DNA of 64,000 bases from Tenodera sinensis (Eukaryota; Arthropoda; Insecta; Mantodea; Mantidae), in the NCBI GenBank assembly GCA_030765045.1, contig CM060972.1:60279773-60343772 (forward strand), written 5' to 3'. The position numbers were made by a program, and so were the translations under genes. Under the pieces are notes generated by a model that worked only from the letters and a program-made list of their open reading frames with translations, had not been told where the DNA came from and made no database searches. This document shows, piece after piece, positions 24,905 to 35,551 of the stretch. How positions within the stretch are numbered: position 1 is the stretch's first letter; each line of letters begins with the position of its first letter.

Positions 24905-25390
24905 GTTTTACATATTCGGTTACTTCACAATACATTCAGTTATTATACAATACATATCCAGTTATTGTATAATACATTTAGTTATTACACAACATGTCCA
25001 ATTATTATACAATACATATTCAGTCATTGTACAATATATCCAGTTATCATATCACATATGTTGTTATTATACAATACACCTTCAGTCATTATACAATACA
25101 TATTCAGTTATTGTACAACACATTTGATTACTATACAACATGTCCAATCATTACACAATACATATTCAGTTATTGTACAATATATCCTGTTATCATAACA
25201 CATATGTGTTCTGTTATTATGCAATACATATTCAGTTATTACACAATACACATTCAGTTTTTGCATAACGCATTTAGTTATTACTCAACATATTCAGTTA
25301 TTACACAATATATCCAGATATCATACAATACATATTCAGTTATTGTACAACACATATTCAGTTCTTATACAACACATAGTTATTGTACAT
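24905..25390. repeat. Minisatellite inside the retrotransposon 3' region
   Basis: About 22 imperfect repeats of a 20-23-bp unit of the type cagttattatacaatacata, with variants ending caacatgtccaat. It lies between the Pol remnant and the 3' LTR. Frames through it (Tyr/Ile/Gln-rich) are repeat products. Confidence 0.9.
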
Positions 25391-26130
25391 TTGACATTGA
25401 CACAAATATAATTTAAGTGTTTCATGTGGTTTTTTGACTTGTATTCATTCCTATGAGGAGAGAAAAACAGGATACAAATTTTGAGCTAATGATTATGATC
25501 ATGTTTATGGCAATACTTTATTCAGTTCTTTGCCTTCTTTGTCTTATAAGCTTGTTATGTATAGGCAGGTTGTTGAGTCGGTTCTTAAACTCTGATGTTA
25601 CTAATGGTACTAATTTTCTTAATTGGGTTATTATTCATTGTTGTTTGGTTCAACATTTCTTCGAGCTTAGCATTGGCTATATTCATCTTAATTCATGGGC
25701 ATTGTTTTTCTGATTATGGTTTTCCTCACTTCACTAATTGTCATTTTTTTGTCTCTTATTTCTATAAGAGAAAACTTCTATACTTACAATTATTCTGTAA
25801 TTGTATTATTTTTCTTCTCAATTTACCCTCGACATTTTTGTGTCGAAATATTATATCTTTTTCATCATAATTGATTCATTTTTATTTTTGTCCCTGACAT
25901 CCTTATGTCAAAAACATATCTTTCGTCGCTATGATTAATTTCTTTAATGACAATCAGTGTCCTCGTCTGTCTTTGTTGACAATGCTCTTTGTGGTCGATA
26001 TAGCCAATGACTATGTAGATTTTCTTCCTTGTTGTAATCCTAATCTGAACATAATTTTCTATAAGTAACCCATTAAAAATTATCTTCTTTCATCTCTACT
26101 ACTCCTGCCTTACACATTTGTTGACAAAGG

Positions 26131-26283
26131 CTATTTGGTCCTTTCTTTGTATGGCTTCAATTTATTTTTATGGTATCTTCCTACCAACTTGCCATTTGTA
26201 TTCTGTAGCTCATACGTGTGGTCACCCAGCTGTTTTGTTATGACCAGTGGTTCCATCTTTCTCTTCGTGTAGCCATCATGGTG
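26131..26283 (-). pseudogene. pol: Remnant of the Pol (integrase) C-terminus
   Basis: Minus-strand frame HHDGYTKRKMEPLVIT, then DHTYELQNTNGKLVGRYH and NKLKPYKERTK before a stop. It aligns with the end of the other element's Pol (YHTYELKDVKNEKCLGRWHK, LLRPYKKP), the post-integrase GPY/F-type tail. It starts only about 60 bp after the gag stop, so the whole of protease, RT, RNase H and integrase core is deleted. Confidence 0.8.
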
Positions 26284-26344
26284 TCGATGTCAATTGTAAG
26301 TTGCTGAGATTTTGTTGTTTGTCATCCACTCGGTTGGGACGAAC

Positions 26345-28513
26345 TTAGTTGTTGTAATTTCCCTGAGTGTTGGTGGTGGTTGTCGTTTCTGTACTCTGTG
26401 CAGCATCTGCCCTATGTAGCACATTTTCATCTACTTCCTGCTGTCTCATGTTGTTAGTGTACCGTTGGTCTCTGCCCCTTTGGTGTGAACCTCTGTCATG
26501 TGACGGTCTGTGGTTGTTCGAGTGTTCCCTACTGAATCGCATGTGATTCACTTGATGGGTATGGTCTCCTGGTCTTCCACGGTCATATGTATATGTTCTA
26601 TATCTCGATTCACCCTTCGGTATTGTGTCGTGGTACCGCTGTCTTGTGTTCTCCATCCTCTCGCCATGATTATGTGGTTGTGGGAAATGGTGTGCCCCTC
26701 TCCCCCTTTCATGGGTACTCCTAGTATTTCTATGTTCTCCCTCACTCTGGTTGTTCGTAGTCGTGTTCCGGTTTAGGATGGGTGAGTTTGGGTGACCGTT
26801 CCTATGTCTATGCTCATTAGGCCGACCATTTTGTGTTTCGAAGGCTGTTAGCAATTCTATCATATCTGCAAAATCTACTGGCCTCGCAACAATTAACCCT
26901 GTTCTCACTGTGTCTGGGAAATGTCTTGTTATGCTGGTAATTAGTTCTGCCTCCGACAAGTTGGGGTCTAATAGCTTTCCTTTGTTGGCTACTTTCATAA
27001 AATAATCGACTAACGACAACCCTTTGGTTGGATCGTATCTACCTGTCGCTAGCTCTACCCTAGTTTGGTTTTGTTTAGCTGGGCCCCAATACCTTGATAG
27101 GAATAAATTTCTGAATGAGCTATACGACTCATGACCAGCTAGTGTTAACCTGAGCCATTCTAATGCCTTGTTTTTTAAGCTTTTCTTGACTATCATCATC
27201 TTAAGCTCGTTTGGTATCCTTTTCACTTTAAAATATTCTTCCATCTCTTTAACAAAGAGTTTTGGATCGTCTCCCTTCTCCTCGTCAAATGTAGGTGGTG
27301 TGATTTCATGTAATATGCTGTTGGTGTAACATGTGTTATGTGTTGTGTCATTGTTTGGTTGTGAACCTCTTTCTCTGTATGGTGAGTCAACATTTTGTAC
27401 ATTATTCAAATAACTCTCATCTTGTACATTACTTACATCTAAATCATCTTGTCTTTGTAATGCCTTCACAACATCATTTACATTAGCCAAATTTTCTTTC
27501 CCTTTTTTCATTTCTTCACAAATTGATTTTAAATCATTCTTTATTTCTAAGTGACTTTGTTTCATATCATTTATAGCATCCTGTTGTGAAAGCATCACAT
27601 CATTCATTGTCTTAATTTTAGGAATTACAATTTGTTCTACAGTTTCATTAATAATGTCTTTCTTTACTACCTCAATCTCTTTCCTTAATTCCTCAGTTAT
27701 TTCTGCTTTTACATTTGTAATCTTACAGTCTACACTTGTATTACATTCTGTTATTTCATCCCTACATCTAGCAATTTCTCCTTCTAACACAATTTTAATC
27801 TCTCTCATCTCTGATTCTATCTTTCCCATCCTATCTCCTACAATTTCTATCCTAGCTTCTAAGGCTTCCTTTGTTTCGTTTAAGTTTTTATGTACTAATT
27901 TTAAATTAGTTTCCATTACTTTCATATTTTCTTTACACTCCTGTCTTCCTAATTCTATTTTCTGTTCTAGGTTCTGTCTACCTAATTCCATTTTCTGTTC
28001 TAAGTTCTGTCTACCTAATTCCATTTTCTGTTCTAAGTTCTGTCTCACTTCCTCCATTTTCTGTTCTATTTCTTTTTTATTATTTTCCAAGTCCTCTCTC
28101 ACTCCCTCTATTTTCTGACCTATACTCTGACCTAAACTTTGTTCTATATCCTGTTTTAATTCTGCATTATTTTGTTCCATTTTCTGACCTATTTCTACCT
28201 TATTTTGTTCCAGTTTCTGACCTAAACTTTGTTCTATGTCCTGTCTCAATTCTGCCTTGTTTTGTTCCATTTTCTGTTCTAGTCTTTCAAACATCATCAT
28301 CATTAACCTTTGGTCTTTGCTTATTTCCGCCTGTTCCTCACCTTCTAATTCTATCTGATAACTAGGCCTATCTGCCCCTTCCCCCACTCCTGTTTCTATC
28401 TCTTTTCGCGACATTTTAATTTCTTTATCCAATTCACTTAATGTTGAAAGTCCCAATATTTTGCCACTTCTGAGTAGCATTAACAAATGGAAATAAAATG
28501 TATGTAAAAACAA
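26345..28513 (-). CDS. gag: Gag polyprotein of gypsy-type element (intact)
   Basis: Open frame of 722 codons, the likely structural protein of the element. Real translation may start at Met12 (MLLRSGKILG) or Met34 (MSRKEIETG) rather than at 28513. Residues about 60-370 are a long Gln/Glu/Lys coiled coil with 11-residue repeats such as QNLEQKMELGR three times in a row. Residues about 405-560 hold a capsid-like block: PPTFDEEKGDDPKLFVKEME, ALEWLRL, FRNLFLSRYWG, LVDYFMKVANKGKLLDPNLS. The C-terminus is His/Arg/Asn-rich with no CCHC zinc knuckle. The homologous Gag at 55014-57026 shows the same order. The last codons include CAG GGA AAT, a possible -1 slip site, but almost no Pol follows. Confidence 0.92.
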   Translation of the reverse strand: MFLHTFYFHLLMLLRSGKILGLSTLSELDKEIKMSRKEIETGVGEGADRPSYQIELEGEEQAEISKDQRLMMMMFERLEQKMEQNKAELRQDIEQSLGQKLEQNKVEIGQKMEQNNAELKQDIEQSLGQSIGQKIEGVREDLENNKKEIEQKMEEVRQNLEQKMELGRQNLEQKMELGRQNLEQKIELGRQECKENMKVMETNLKLVHKNLNETKEALEARIEIVGDRMGKIESEMREIKIVLEGEIARCRDEITECNTSVDCKITNVKAEITEELRKEIEVVKKDIINETVEQIVIPKIKTMNDVMLSQQDAINDMKQSHLEIKNDLKSICEEMKKGKENLANVNDVVKALQRQDDLDVSNVQDESYLNNVQNVDSPYRERGSQPNNDTTHNTCYTNSILHEITPPTFDEEKGDDPKLFVKEMEEYFKVKRIPNELKMMIVKKSLKNKALEWLRLTLAGHESYSSFRNLFLSRYWGPAKQNQTRVELATGRYDPTKGLSLVDYFMKVANKGKLLDPNLSEAELITSITRHFPDTVRTGLIVARPVDFADMIELLTAFETQNGRPNEHRHRNGHPNSPILNRNTTTNNQSEGEHRNTRSTHERGRGAHHFPQPHNHGERMENTRQRYHDTIPKGESRYRTYTYDRGRPGDHTHQVNHMRFSREHSNNHRPSHDRGSHQRGRDQRYTNNMRQQEVDENVLHRADAAQSTETTTTTNTQGNYNN

Positions 28514-28745
28514 AAATTTTGGATCCTACTTTTCCGTTGGTTCTTCGTCCAGTTATTTACGTCTCCTGGGTAGTTGGCTTCGCTAGATGATCTCCGGTGT
28601 TTTTCCCACGTTGATTATTCATGCATCGATGTTCCGATGGGTCGTTAATATCAAACGATGTTTAATGGCGTCTTTTTCCTACGCGATGAGATGGCGTCAT
28701 TCGATATTAACACTTCGTACTCGTAATTTTGCATTCCATTCTAAA

Positions 28746-28768
28746 TTCGAGCCCCACGTTGGGCGCCA
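28746..28768 (-). promoter_or_regulatory. Primer binding site for tRNA-Lys(CTT)
   Basis: On the minus strand TGGCGCCCAACGTGGGGC follows the 5' LTR after three bases. Its complement, seen on the plus strand, is ttcgagccccacgttgggcg plus cca. That is what I know as the T-arm/acceptor 3' end of insect tRNA-Lys(CTT), with 23 continuous matching bases. Confidence 0.88.
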
Positions 28769-28771
28769 TTT

Positions 28772-29328
28772 TGTTACGGGTTTTATTAAATAAGTCTTTA
28801 CCTAGCAGCGGGAATATAGCAGCAGGTATAATGTTTTTACTGAAAGATGGAAAGTTTGATTGATATCTGACGCTACTCTTATCTTCAGGGTCGATGGATA
28901 CAGAATGGAATGCATGAATCAACGTTCCTTTTATCACAACATATTTATTCGTAAATTTACACTTTTAGCATTATGTTCATTAGTTAACAACTTTCAAAAT
29001 TCGATAGAATCTACACTGGTTAAAAGTTTGGGTGTAATTTACATGTTCACACGCTATCAGCAAAAATATACATCCTTTCACCTTGAGCTCACAGACGCTA
29101 ATGATAAAAGAGTCCCTAGCGTCTCTATGACGCAACACCGCCATTCTTATGTATTCATCCGCGCAACAGTTCTCATTGGTTGAACTCAAAGTGACGAGAA
29201 GACATTGGATCTTGAATATTAAAAAGAAATAAGTCCCTGATACACCCAAATTAAAAGAATTAGAAATTTACACACTCTTACAAAAATATTTACATGAACA
29301 ATTTTCTATTGATCAATATTCTGTCTCA
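28772..29328 (-). repeat. 5' LTR of the Gag-only retrotransposon
   Basis: On the minus strand it begins TGAGACAGAATATTGATC and ends AAACCCGTAACA, the usual TG...CA borders. It is the same length (557 bp) as the other LTR. Confidence 0.95.
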
Positions 29329-29581
29329 AAGTGATGAATAGTTTCCGCATACCTCGACTAGCATTGGAGTTTAAAATGCTGGTCAAGTGGAGTTAATACG
29401 TTTCAGTCAGACAGATGATCTGAGAACATGTGTTCGAATAGGTCAAAGTTTTCATATCCTCCATTTCACTTCTTTTAACCAATGAGGCATTGTAAAAATT
29501 ACAAATAAATTATATTAAGCAGATGATTCACCTGAGTCAGCATATCACATTTTATTAAATGTAAAATAAAATATATTTCAC

Positions 29582-29706
29582 CTTTGGAGAACAGATCTTG
29601 CATCATGGAGGAGGAAAGATTGTTATCCGAATCCTGGCGTGTCTTGCGGCTTGAAGGAACATTCCTTTTTGGAGTGCGCTTGCGCTTCAATACATCTGTC
29701 AGTCGT
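29582..29706 (-). CDS. TRIP12: TRIP12 exon d (DVLKRKR motif)
   Basis: The acceptor is ttttcacag and the donor gtgaaa; 125 nt, phase 2 in and phase 1 out. It encodes LRLTDVLKRKRTPKRNVP and continues SSRKTRQDSDNNLSSSMM to DLFSK. The RLxDVLKRKRxPKR block is a strong TRIP12 signature (RLSDVLKRKRLPKRG in vertebrates) and is probably a basic, nuclear-targeting part of the linker. The following intron contains a complete LTR retrotransposon in the same orientation as the gene, ending only 254 bp from this exon. Confidence 0.93.
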
Positions 29707-30639
29707 CTGTGAAAACAAAATAATTTAATTTTCAGCACCGCAATTATTTTATTCTATTGTTACTTTACGTCACACATTTCAATTGCCAGAGTATCTCAAG
29801 ACAGGGTTATGGATGATGGGAGATCTTCCAGATAATTCCAGAACTTTATATATGTTTATAAAGATGTCCAACCTCATGAAAGCAGTGTAACAACCACCTT
29901 CACATTTAAAATATTTATGTAAAATTAGGACTTATAAATCTGATATTAAAGGTGAATATAATTGGTAAACACCACTGCTATCCAGTGGACCAGGTACAAC
30001 TCTCCATTTCCAAGAAATTGTACAATGGTACAATCTTTTTTCTCGCTCTCAACATGCTGTACATCATATACGTCACTGATTGTTAATTCAAGAGCTCTAA
30101 AGCTCAGGTAAAAATAATTATGTACTTGTACTTTTGCATAGCAACATTTGCCGGACTAATTGCAGAGTATCAAATTTAAGCTCTATACATTCTGGTGACA
30201 CAATACGTAAACCACCTGCTTTTCTCAGTTTAATAAGAAAGCAATTCCCTTAAAGGAACTCTGCCATCAGAAATAAAGCTATGTTTACCACAGAAGCATA
30301 TGATATGCTGGATAAATGGAGTATGCAAGGAAACCAGCACACTTTGTGACGATTATAATTATGGAGATGAAAGGGTGCTTGGACACATTTTATTTGCTAA
30401 TCACTATTCTAATTCTCATCCTATGATCATTCAGTACTACAAAGCTGAAGTAAGGTGCACAAGTTCTAAATGGACTATGTTACTGTCTGTGTGTCCTTTG
30501 TGGGGACCTCCAATGCCAGATTGACAGAAGTGACCTGGTATCCAGAGTCCCTAGTGAGCAGTATTGGGACTGCATTATCCCCCCCCCCCCTTTTTAGTGC
30601 ATTTTCTTAGTATCTGCCATATGTAATTAACCCACCTGT
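29707..30639 (-). other. TRIP12 intron sequence before exon d
   Basis: No gene recognised. A poly-C run of about 12 lies at 30580-30592. Confidence 0.5.
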
Positions 30640-30755
30640 AATCGAGAGGTAGAACTGGAACCTAAAAATTTAATGCCACAGCTGGGATTTGAACCACAGA
30701 CCCTCCGCTTACTAGGCGAGTTCTCTAACCATTAAGCTACTGTGACACACTTTTT
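30640..30755 (-). mobile_element. tRNA-type SINE, single head
   Basis: On the minus strand: gtgtcacagtagcttaatgg, ttagagaactcgcctagtaa, then B box ggttcaaatccc and the tail ggcattaaatttttaggttc, cagttctacctctc. This is the simple, non-palindromic form of the SINE at 19.6, 20.4 and 35.6 kb. Confidence 0.75.
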
Positions 30756-30949
30756 TACAATAAAATTTATTATTTTCTTAATATAGATGAGTTTTTATTT
30801 TAAATGTATTACAAAATTTTGAAATATAATGAACTAGTTGTCTTTATATCAATATAGAACAAACTTTTCATACTTTAAAATTATTTTCTACTTTTTAGTT
30901 TGCTTTGTTATAAAGGCATGTCTTTTTTAGTTTTTTAAAACTATAATTT

Positions 30950-31528
30950 ATTTATGCTGAAGATCCTAGTCAGTACATTAGGAGAACAAGATATTATGGT
31001 ACTGTCATTGATCTTTGACAAGTGTGCAAAGTTTCAAATCAATGAGACGAATTTAAGTTGGTGAAAATTACATTATTTTGATAAATTTAGGTGTCACTTT
31101 TTTATCCTAGTGACAAAGTCATGATATTATTGTATTGTTGTCGATCCTTGACATGTGTGCAAATTTTAAAGTCAATCAGACGATTCATGATGGTGAAAAT
31201 AACGTTACATTGATACATTTAGCTAAGTCACATTTTTATCCTGAACATCCTGGTCAGGACATTAGGACAAAATTATGATATTACTGTATTTCATCGGATC
31301 CTTGACATGTGTGCAAATTTTCAGGTCAGAGGACTAAGTTGGTGAAAATTACATCAAAAGATTCCGTTACATTGATAAATTTTACTAATGCTTTTTATCC
31401 TGATGATCCTGTTCAGGACCTTAGGACAAAGTTGTGATATTGTATTGTCATCAGTCCTTGACATGTGTACAAATTTTCAAATCAATCACACAACTCTAAG
31501 TTGGTGAAAATTACATCAAAAGATTCTA

Positions 31529-31559
<31 letters not shown>

Positions 31560-31562
31560 CAA
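30950..31562. repeat. Diverged tandem repeat (about 140-bp unit) ending in (ACAT)n
   Basis: Four units share ccttgacatgtgtgcaaatt, ttggtgaaaattacat, tttatcctgatgatcctg and ttaggacaaagttgtgatat. The array ends in seven to eight ACAT tetramers at about 31531-31561. Confidence 0.75.
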
Positions 31563-31602
31563 GGTGAAGCTAATATAAAGAGTATAAAAATGGAACTTAA
31601 AT

Positions 31603-31905
31603 GTTGTTAGCTAATGCTGGATTTCGGACAATGAAGTCATTAATCCTCTTGCTCTTCAATATTACTGAAGAGAACAATAGCAGTAATACATAGTAACCGT
31701 TTTTCATAGAGCACCATATTTTTAGGTTTTGGCGGTTACATCACCCTCTCACAGCCCCCAGAATGTCTGGAGGACCACATCTGTCGTTGGTTTACAGGTC
31801 TCACCGACCTGACCAGGAGTGTTATCAAAATAAATTCACTGACCATATGCTCTGATTACCAATCAGAGGACTTATTACATGCCATGACAGGTCAACATGT
31901 TGGGG
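31603..31905 (+). repeat. Inverted repeat arm, partner at 34045-34344
   Basis: The 300-bp segment from gttgttagctaatgctgg to gacaggtcaacatgttgggg is repeated in inverse orientation at 34045-34344 with scattered differences. A PLE fragment directly abuts this arm, so it may be a Penelope terminal repeat. Confidence 0.85.
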
Positions 31906-32515
31906 AAATATGGAATAAATTTGGTCCCTCAAAATAAATTTAATATACAAAATTTACTAAATTTTTCAAAATAGATAAAATACCAAATTATAAAAAAATC
32001 TGGCATTTATCAATTTAGCTGTTTGGATTGTGAAAAGGTTTATATTGGTAAAACTAAACATCATTTAGAAACCAGAATAAAAGAGCATTTTAGAAATATT
32101 AAATATAAACAAACAGAAATCAGCTGTGGCAGATCATTTTTGGTCATTTAATTATGAAATTAATCCAGAAGTTAAATTATTAAAACAATTAAGTGGACCT
32201 ATAGATTTAATGGTTTGGGAAAAAATATTTATTTTAAAAAACAGGAACTGTGTTATGAACTTTGAAATACCTCCTATAGAGTGTATTTATAGATTTTTGT
32301 TTTCAGAGATTGGTAATTAAAATGAAAGTACCTATGTTTTTTGCTTTCAGAGATTAGTGATTAAAATGAACATCTGTAGCTTTGGTAACAAGTTTGTTTG
32401 TATAGCTTTGAGAATGAGTTGGAGTCAACTTGAAACTTTAGTCAGCTTTGCACCAACAACTTGCAATATTACTAAGATAAGTGAAGTTTTTAGTTTCTAA
32501 TTTGTTCATACTTTA
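31906..32515 (+). mobile_element. Penelope-like element 3' part with GIY-YIG domain
   Basis: Plus-strand frames give the GIY-YIG endonuclease start (a decayed GIY box, CLDCEKVYIGKTKHHLETRI, KEHFRNIKYKQ). After a one-base shift come VADHFWSFNYEINPEVKLLK and LMVWEKIFILKNRNCVMNFE, ending near 32320. The trailing non-coding part (gaatgagttggagtcaactt, gaaactttagtc) recurs in inverse orientation at 61.1-61.25 kb and defines a 3' end family. It is decayed and non-coding. Confidence 0.75.
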
Positions 32516-32519
32516 GAAT

Positions 32520-32690
32520 CTTATTGCTTATTTCATTGTAGGTGCAAGAGGAATGTTAGAATACAGTAGGCTTTGTGCAATAGTCAAATCTTTTAAAGCT
32601 TTGAGATTCTGTTCTCTTTGCACACTTAACATATGAAACTTTATTTAGACATAAATTGTGTATTTTAGCAAGATACGCATTTTTTAGTAA
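32520..32690 (+). repeat. DR1 fragment (continues at 34345)
   Basis: Starts cttattgcttatttcattgt and follows DR1 to gacataaattgtgtatttta. The copy stops at gcattttt and appears to resume at 34345 (cattttttggatagtatgat), so about 1.65 kb lies between the two halves. Confidence 0.65.
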
Positions 32691-33869
32691 CTATTGTTTA
32701 GAGCATCTAGGTCTTATATTTTAATTCATCTCTATTTTTTTATGGACCAAACAAGAATTCCTGCATACCTTTCAACCGTGCTGAAATATAAATGTAGCAC
32801 TCATGAGGAAAATGATAGGTATATAACTCAATTGTATGTGGATTAGTCATTGCATTCTGTCTTGCTTAACAACGTATGACAGTACAGATAAACTGATAAC
32901 TGGTAAATATCATTTCACATCTTTGACTTCCCTCATAGACACTATGTGATAATGTGCCCTATATCACCAGTAGTTTGCATTTCTCATGATAAAATCCTGT
33001 TTTTTACATTAAAATATTTACTACATTATGTTCTGTTTGTAGCAAAATATAATTAAATTTAGGCAAGCAAGCTTTGAACCTGATTTAGGCGTATATCAAA
33101 TGGGGAAGAGGGAATATTACTTGTAACTCAAATTTATTTACAGATGAGGTTTTGGTAATGCATCATTTTTTTTTTTTAAAAAAAGGTAAACAGTGGGCCA
33201 ACTTTGTAAAAGTTTACAAACAACTAAGATATGTACGGAGAAAACATTATTTTGAACTTGGCCCTGCTTTAAAGAAATCAGTTAATTTGGCTTTCAGTTT
33301 TCTTGCATTGGGTGCATACACCTCATTTGTTAATTATGACTTTATAGTATGGTATAAGCAATTGCTAAGTCTGAAGCAATTTCAGGTTTGGTTTTGTGTG
33401 GATTAAGTTCCAACTCATATGAATTTTACTTTCTGATATGGTGTATAGCATTTTCTTATTCTGTTCATGACTGATTAAAAGCAATTGAGAACTGAAAGAC
33501 AAAACTGTTGTTAATCAGTAAGTACCAGATACTGAAAATTTGTATCTTTACTTCTTGTTTATACCTATGACATTGTTGTGCCAAAATCCACCAGCAAACA
33601 TGTTTGTCGTTTGTTTCCATGGCCGAAAACTGTCCGCTCAGCTTGCATCTTTGTAAACAGAGATAAGAAAAAGATGCCTAGAGTTTATTTTAAGAATGTG
33701 TATAACTTATGCTCATTACAATTACATAAAACTCATCTGTATTTCATTGAAATCTAATACGTATAACATTGAATTACGCACAAATGCATTATGTTTAAAT
33801 AAAGTTCTATTAACACATTTCTAAATTACATTCTGCTTGGGTATATAACTCAATTGTATGTGTATGCTG
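32691..33869 (-). other. Intronic stretch, nothing recognised
   Basis: A+T-rich. No supported gene, and the short frame near 33152-33406 has no recognisable motif. Confidence 0.45.
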
Positions 33870-34980
33870 AGCAGAACATTACTTCCACTTACTGGTGTTT
33901 TGCTCCTCACTGTTACTTTTCTATCTGACCTTACCTTGGTCATCTCTTGTTCTCTTCCGACCCCGATGCTATTAGGGTTCCTGAGGGCTAGGGAGTCTAT
34001 TTTTCCAACCTCTCCATTTCTCTAATTTCTCTATAAAACCTTAACCCCTAACATGCTGACCTGTCATGGCATGTAATACGTCCTCTGATTGGTAATCAGA
34101 GGATATGGTCGGTGAATTTATTTTAATAACTCTCCTGGTCAGGTCGGTGAGACCCGTAAACCAACGACAGGTGTGGTCCTCCAGACATTCTGGGGGTTGT
34201 GAGAGAGCGATGTGACCGCCAAAACATAAAAATATGGTGCTCTCTAAAAAGCGGTTACATTTACTGCTAAGTCTCTTCAATATATTGGAGAGCAAGAGGA
34301 TTAATGACTTCATTGTCAGAAATCCAGCATTAGCTAACAACAACATTTTTTGGATAGTATGATTTGTTCTATCTCTAAGGGTTTACCAGTTATGCAAAAG
34401 TTGTCCAGAGTAAATACGGACTACAGGGGCTATAGCCAGAAAATTCAAAATATACATTTAATTTGTCACAAAAATATCTCAAACATATGACATTTTAATC
34501 AAAATTGTTAGAGCCATTTTCAAGAAAATCAAAATTTTTGAAAAATGTTCCATGTAAAGGGTAGTTTAGAGTGAGGCTATTTTCTTCAAAATCTTCGTGT
34601 CGCATCCTTGAACATTAAACTTAAATATCAATTTTTGGTTTTTAACCTACTTTTTGTTATTGAGTTATGCTGTCCACAGATTTGACACGCACACACACAG
34701 ACCCTTTTGTAAAAATGCTTTTTTTTTTTTTTTTTTTTTTTGATTCAGGGGGTCTCAAAACATATTTCCGGTGAAATCTTGACATCAAATTTTTGGGTGA
34801 AATACAATCCCTTCCTTCTACTTACCTGTAGAGAAAGTAATAAAGGCTTCCTAGCCCTTGGGAACCCTAATAACATTGGGGTCGGAAGAGAACAAGAGAT
34901 GACCAAGGTAAGGTCATAAGGTCAGATAGAAAAGCAACAGTGAGGAGCAAAACACCAGTAAGTGGAAGTAATGTTCAGCT
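33870..34980. repeat. Inverted repeat pair (33870-33993 and 34850-34980)
   Basis: Left arm agcagaacattacttccact ... gggttcctgagggctaggg and right arm cctagcccttgggaacccta ... aagtggaagtaatgttc are about 125-130 bp long and inverted. They surround the second arm of the 31.6/34.3-kb pair and part of a DR1 copy. Confidence 0.85.
34345..34845 (+). repeat. DR1 3' part
   Basis: Follows DR1 landmarks ggctatagccagaaaattca, tgtcgcatccttgaacatta, ttgagttatgctgtccacag and atttttgggtgaaatacaat, and ends at gtagagaaagt. Contains a run of about 20 T at 34720-34740. Confidence 0.75.
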
Positions 34981-35539
34981 TGGGTGCCTTGTGGTCGCCA
35001 TCCACATATCCCCTAGATGGGGACCCCCGAGGGAACATGAAAGTTGTATACGTCATTTTCTGTGTAATCCATAAATATTAAGCACATACCATAAATGAGA
35101 AGAAATTCAGTGAAACTTGTGTAATTTGAATATGAAGGAAAGAAAATATTAGAAATATCCAGGAAATCGAATTTAAAAAAAATGCTAGAGGCAATCTATA
35201 TAGGCAATACGTATTCTGGATTCAGTAGACTACATTATAGTGTGGAAGATACTGCTTTGGGCATACGTTAACCAGGCATTCTAAATACATGTAACAAATA
35301 TGTCCAGCACAATTATTGGGAATAAAGAAAATAAATTGTGTCAAATATTTGGAGCCCTCTAGCTCCTTGACGAATGGATATAAATGGTGTATTATATTAC
35401 TAATTGCCACACAAACATTGTGTAAACAATGCTGTAATGCCTTTTTATCTTAATTTGAATGAATCTAGACACAATTTGAGATTAAAAGTTTAATGTCCAA
35501 GCAAAGAGTTTCAAAGCACTAAGTTAGGGTTAATATAAT
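34981..35539 (-). other. Intronic stretch, nothing recognised
   Basis: No supported feature between the inverted repeat pair and SINE copy C. Confidence 0.45.
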
Positions 35540-35551
35540 TTAATTTTACAT

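Larger units (their letters stand above)
24171..29328 (-). mobile_element. Complete gypsy-type LTR retrotransposon, Gag-only
   Basis: 5158 bp between target duplications aagt (24167-24170 and 29329-29332). Both LTRs have 557 bp and I saw no difference between them, so insertion is recent. Read on the minus strand the order is 5' LTR (29328-28772), tRNA-Lys primer site, leader, gag, a 51-codon remnant of the integrase C-terminus, about 1.3 kb of non-coding DNA including a minisatellite, and 3' LTR (24727-24171). Protease, reverse transcriptase, RNase H and the integrase core are absent. It lies in the TRIP12 intron in the same orientation as the gene. Confidence 0.93.

Noticed and set aside
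24905..25390. CRISPR-like array of regular repeats
   Set aside because: Units are contiguous and imperfect with no unique spacers; eukaryotic minisatellite within a retrotransposon.
24736..25416. Tyr/Ile/Gln-rich frames on the plus strand
   Set aside because: They run through the minisatellite, antisense to the retrotransposon.
25453..25870. Hydrophobic plus-strand frames that look like membrane proteins
   Set aside because: Antisense to the 3' non-coding part of the retrotransposon, T-rich, no conserved motif; hydrophobicity follows base composition.
27654..28118. 154-codon plus-strand frame
   Set aside because: Complement of the Gln/Lys-rich coiled coil of Gag.
33152..33406. 84-codon plus-strand frame
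   Set aside because: No motif; begins in a T/A homopolymer; no support beyond being open.
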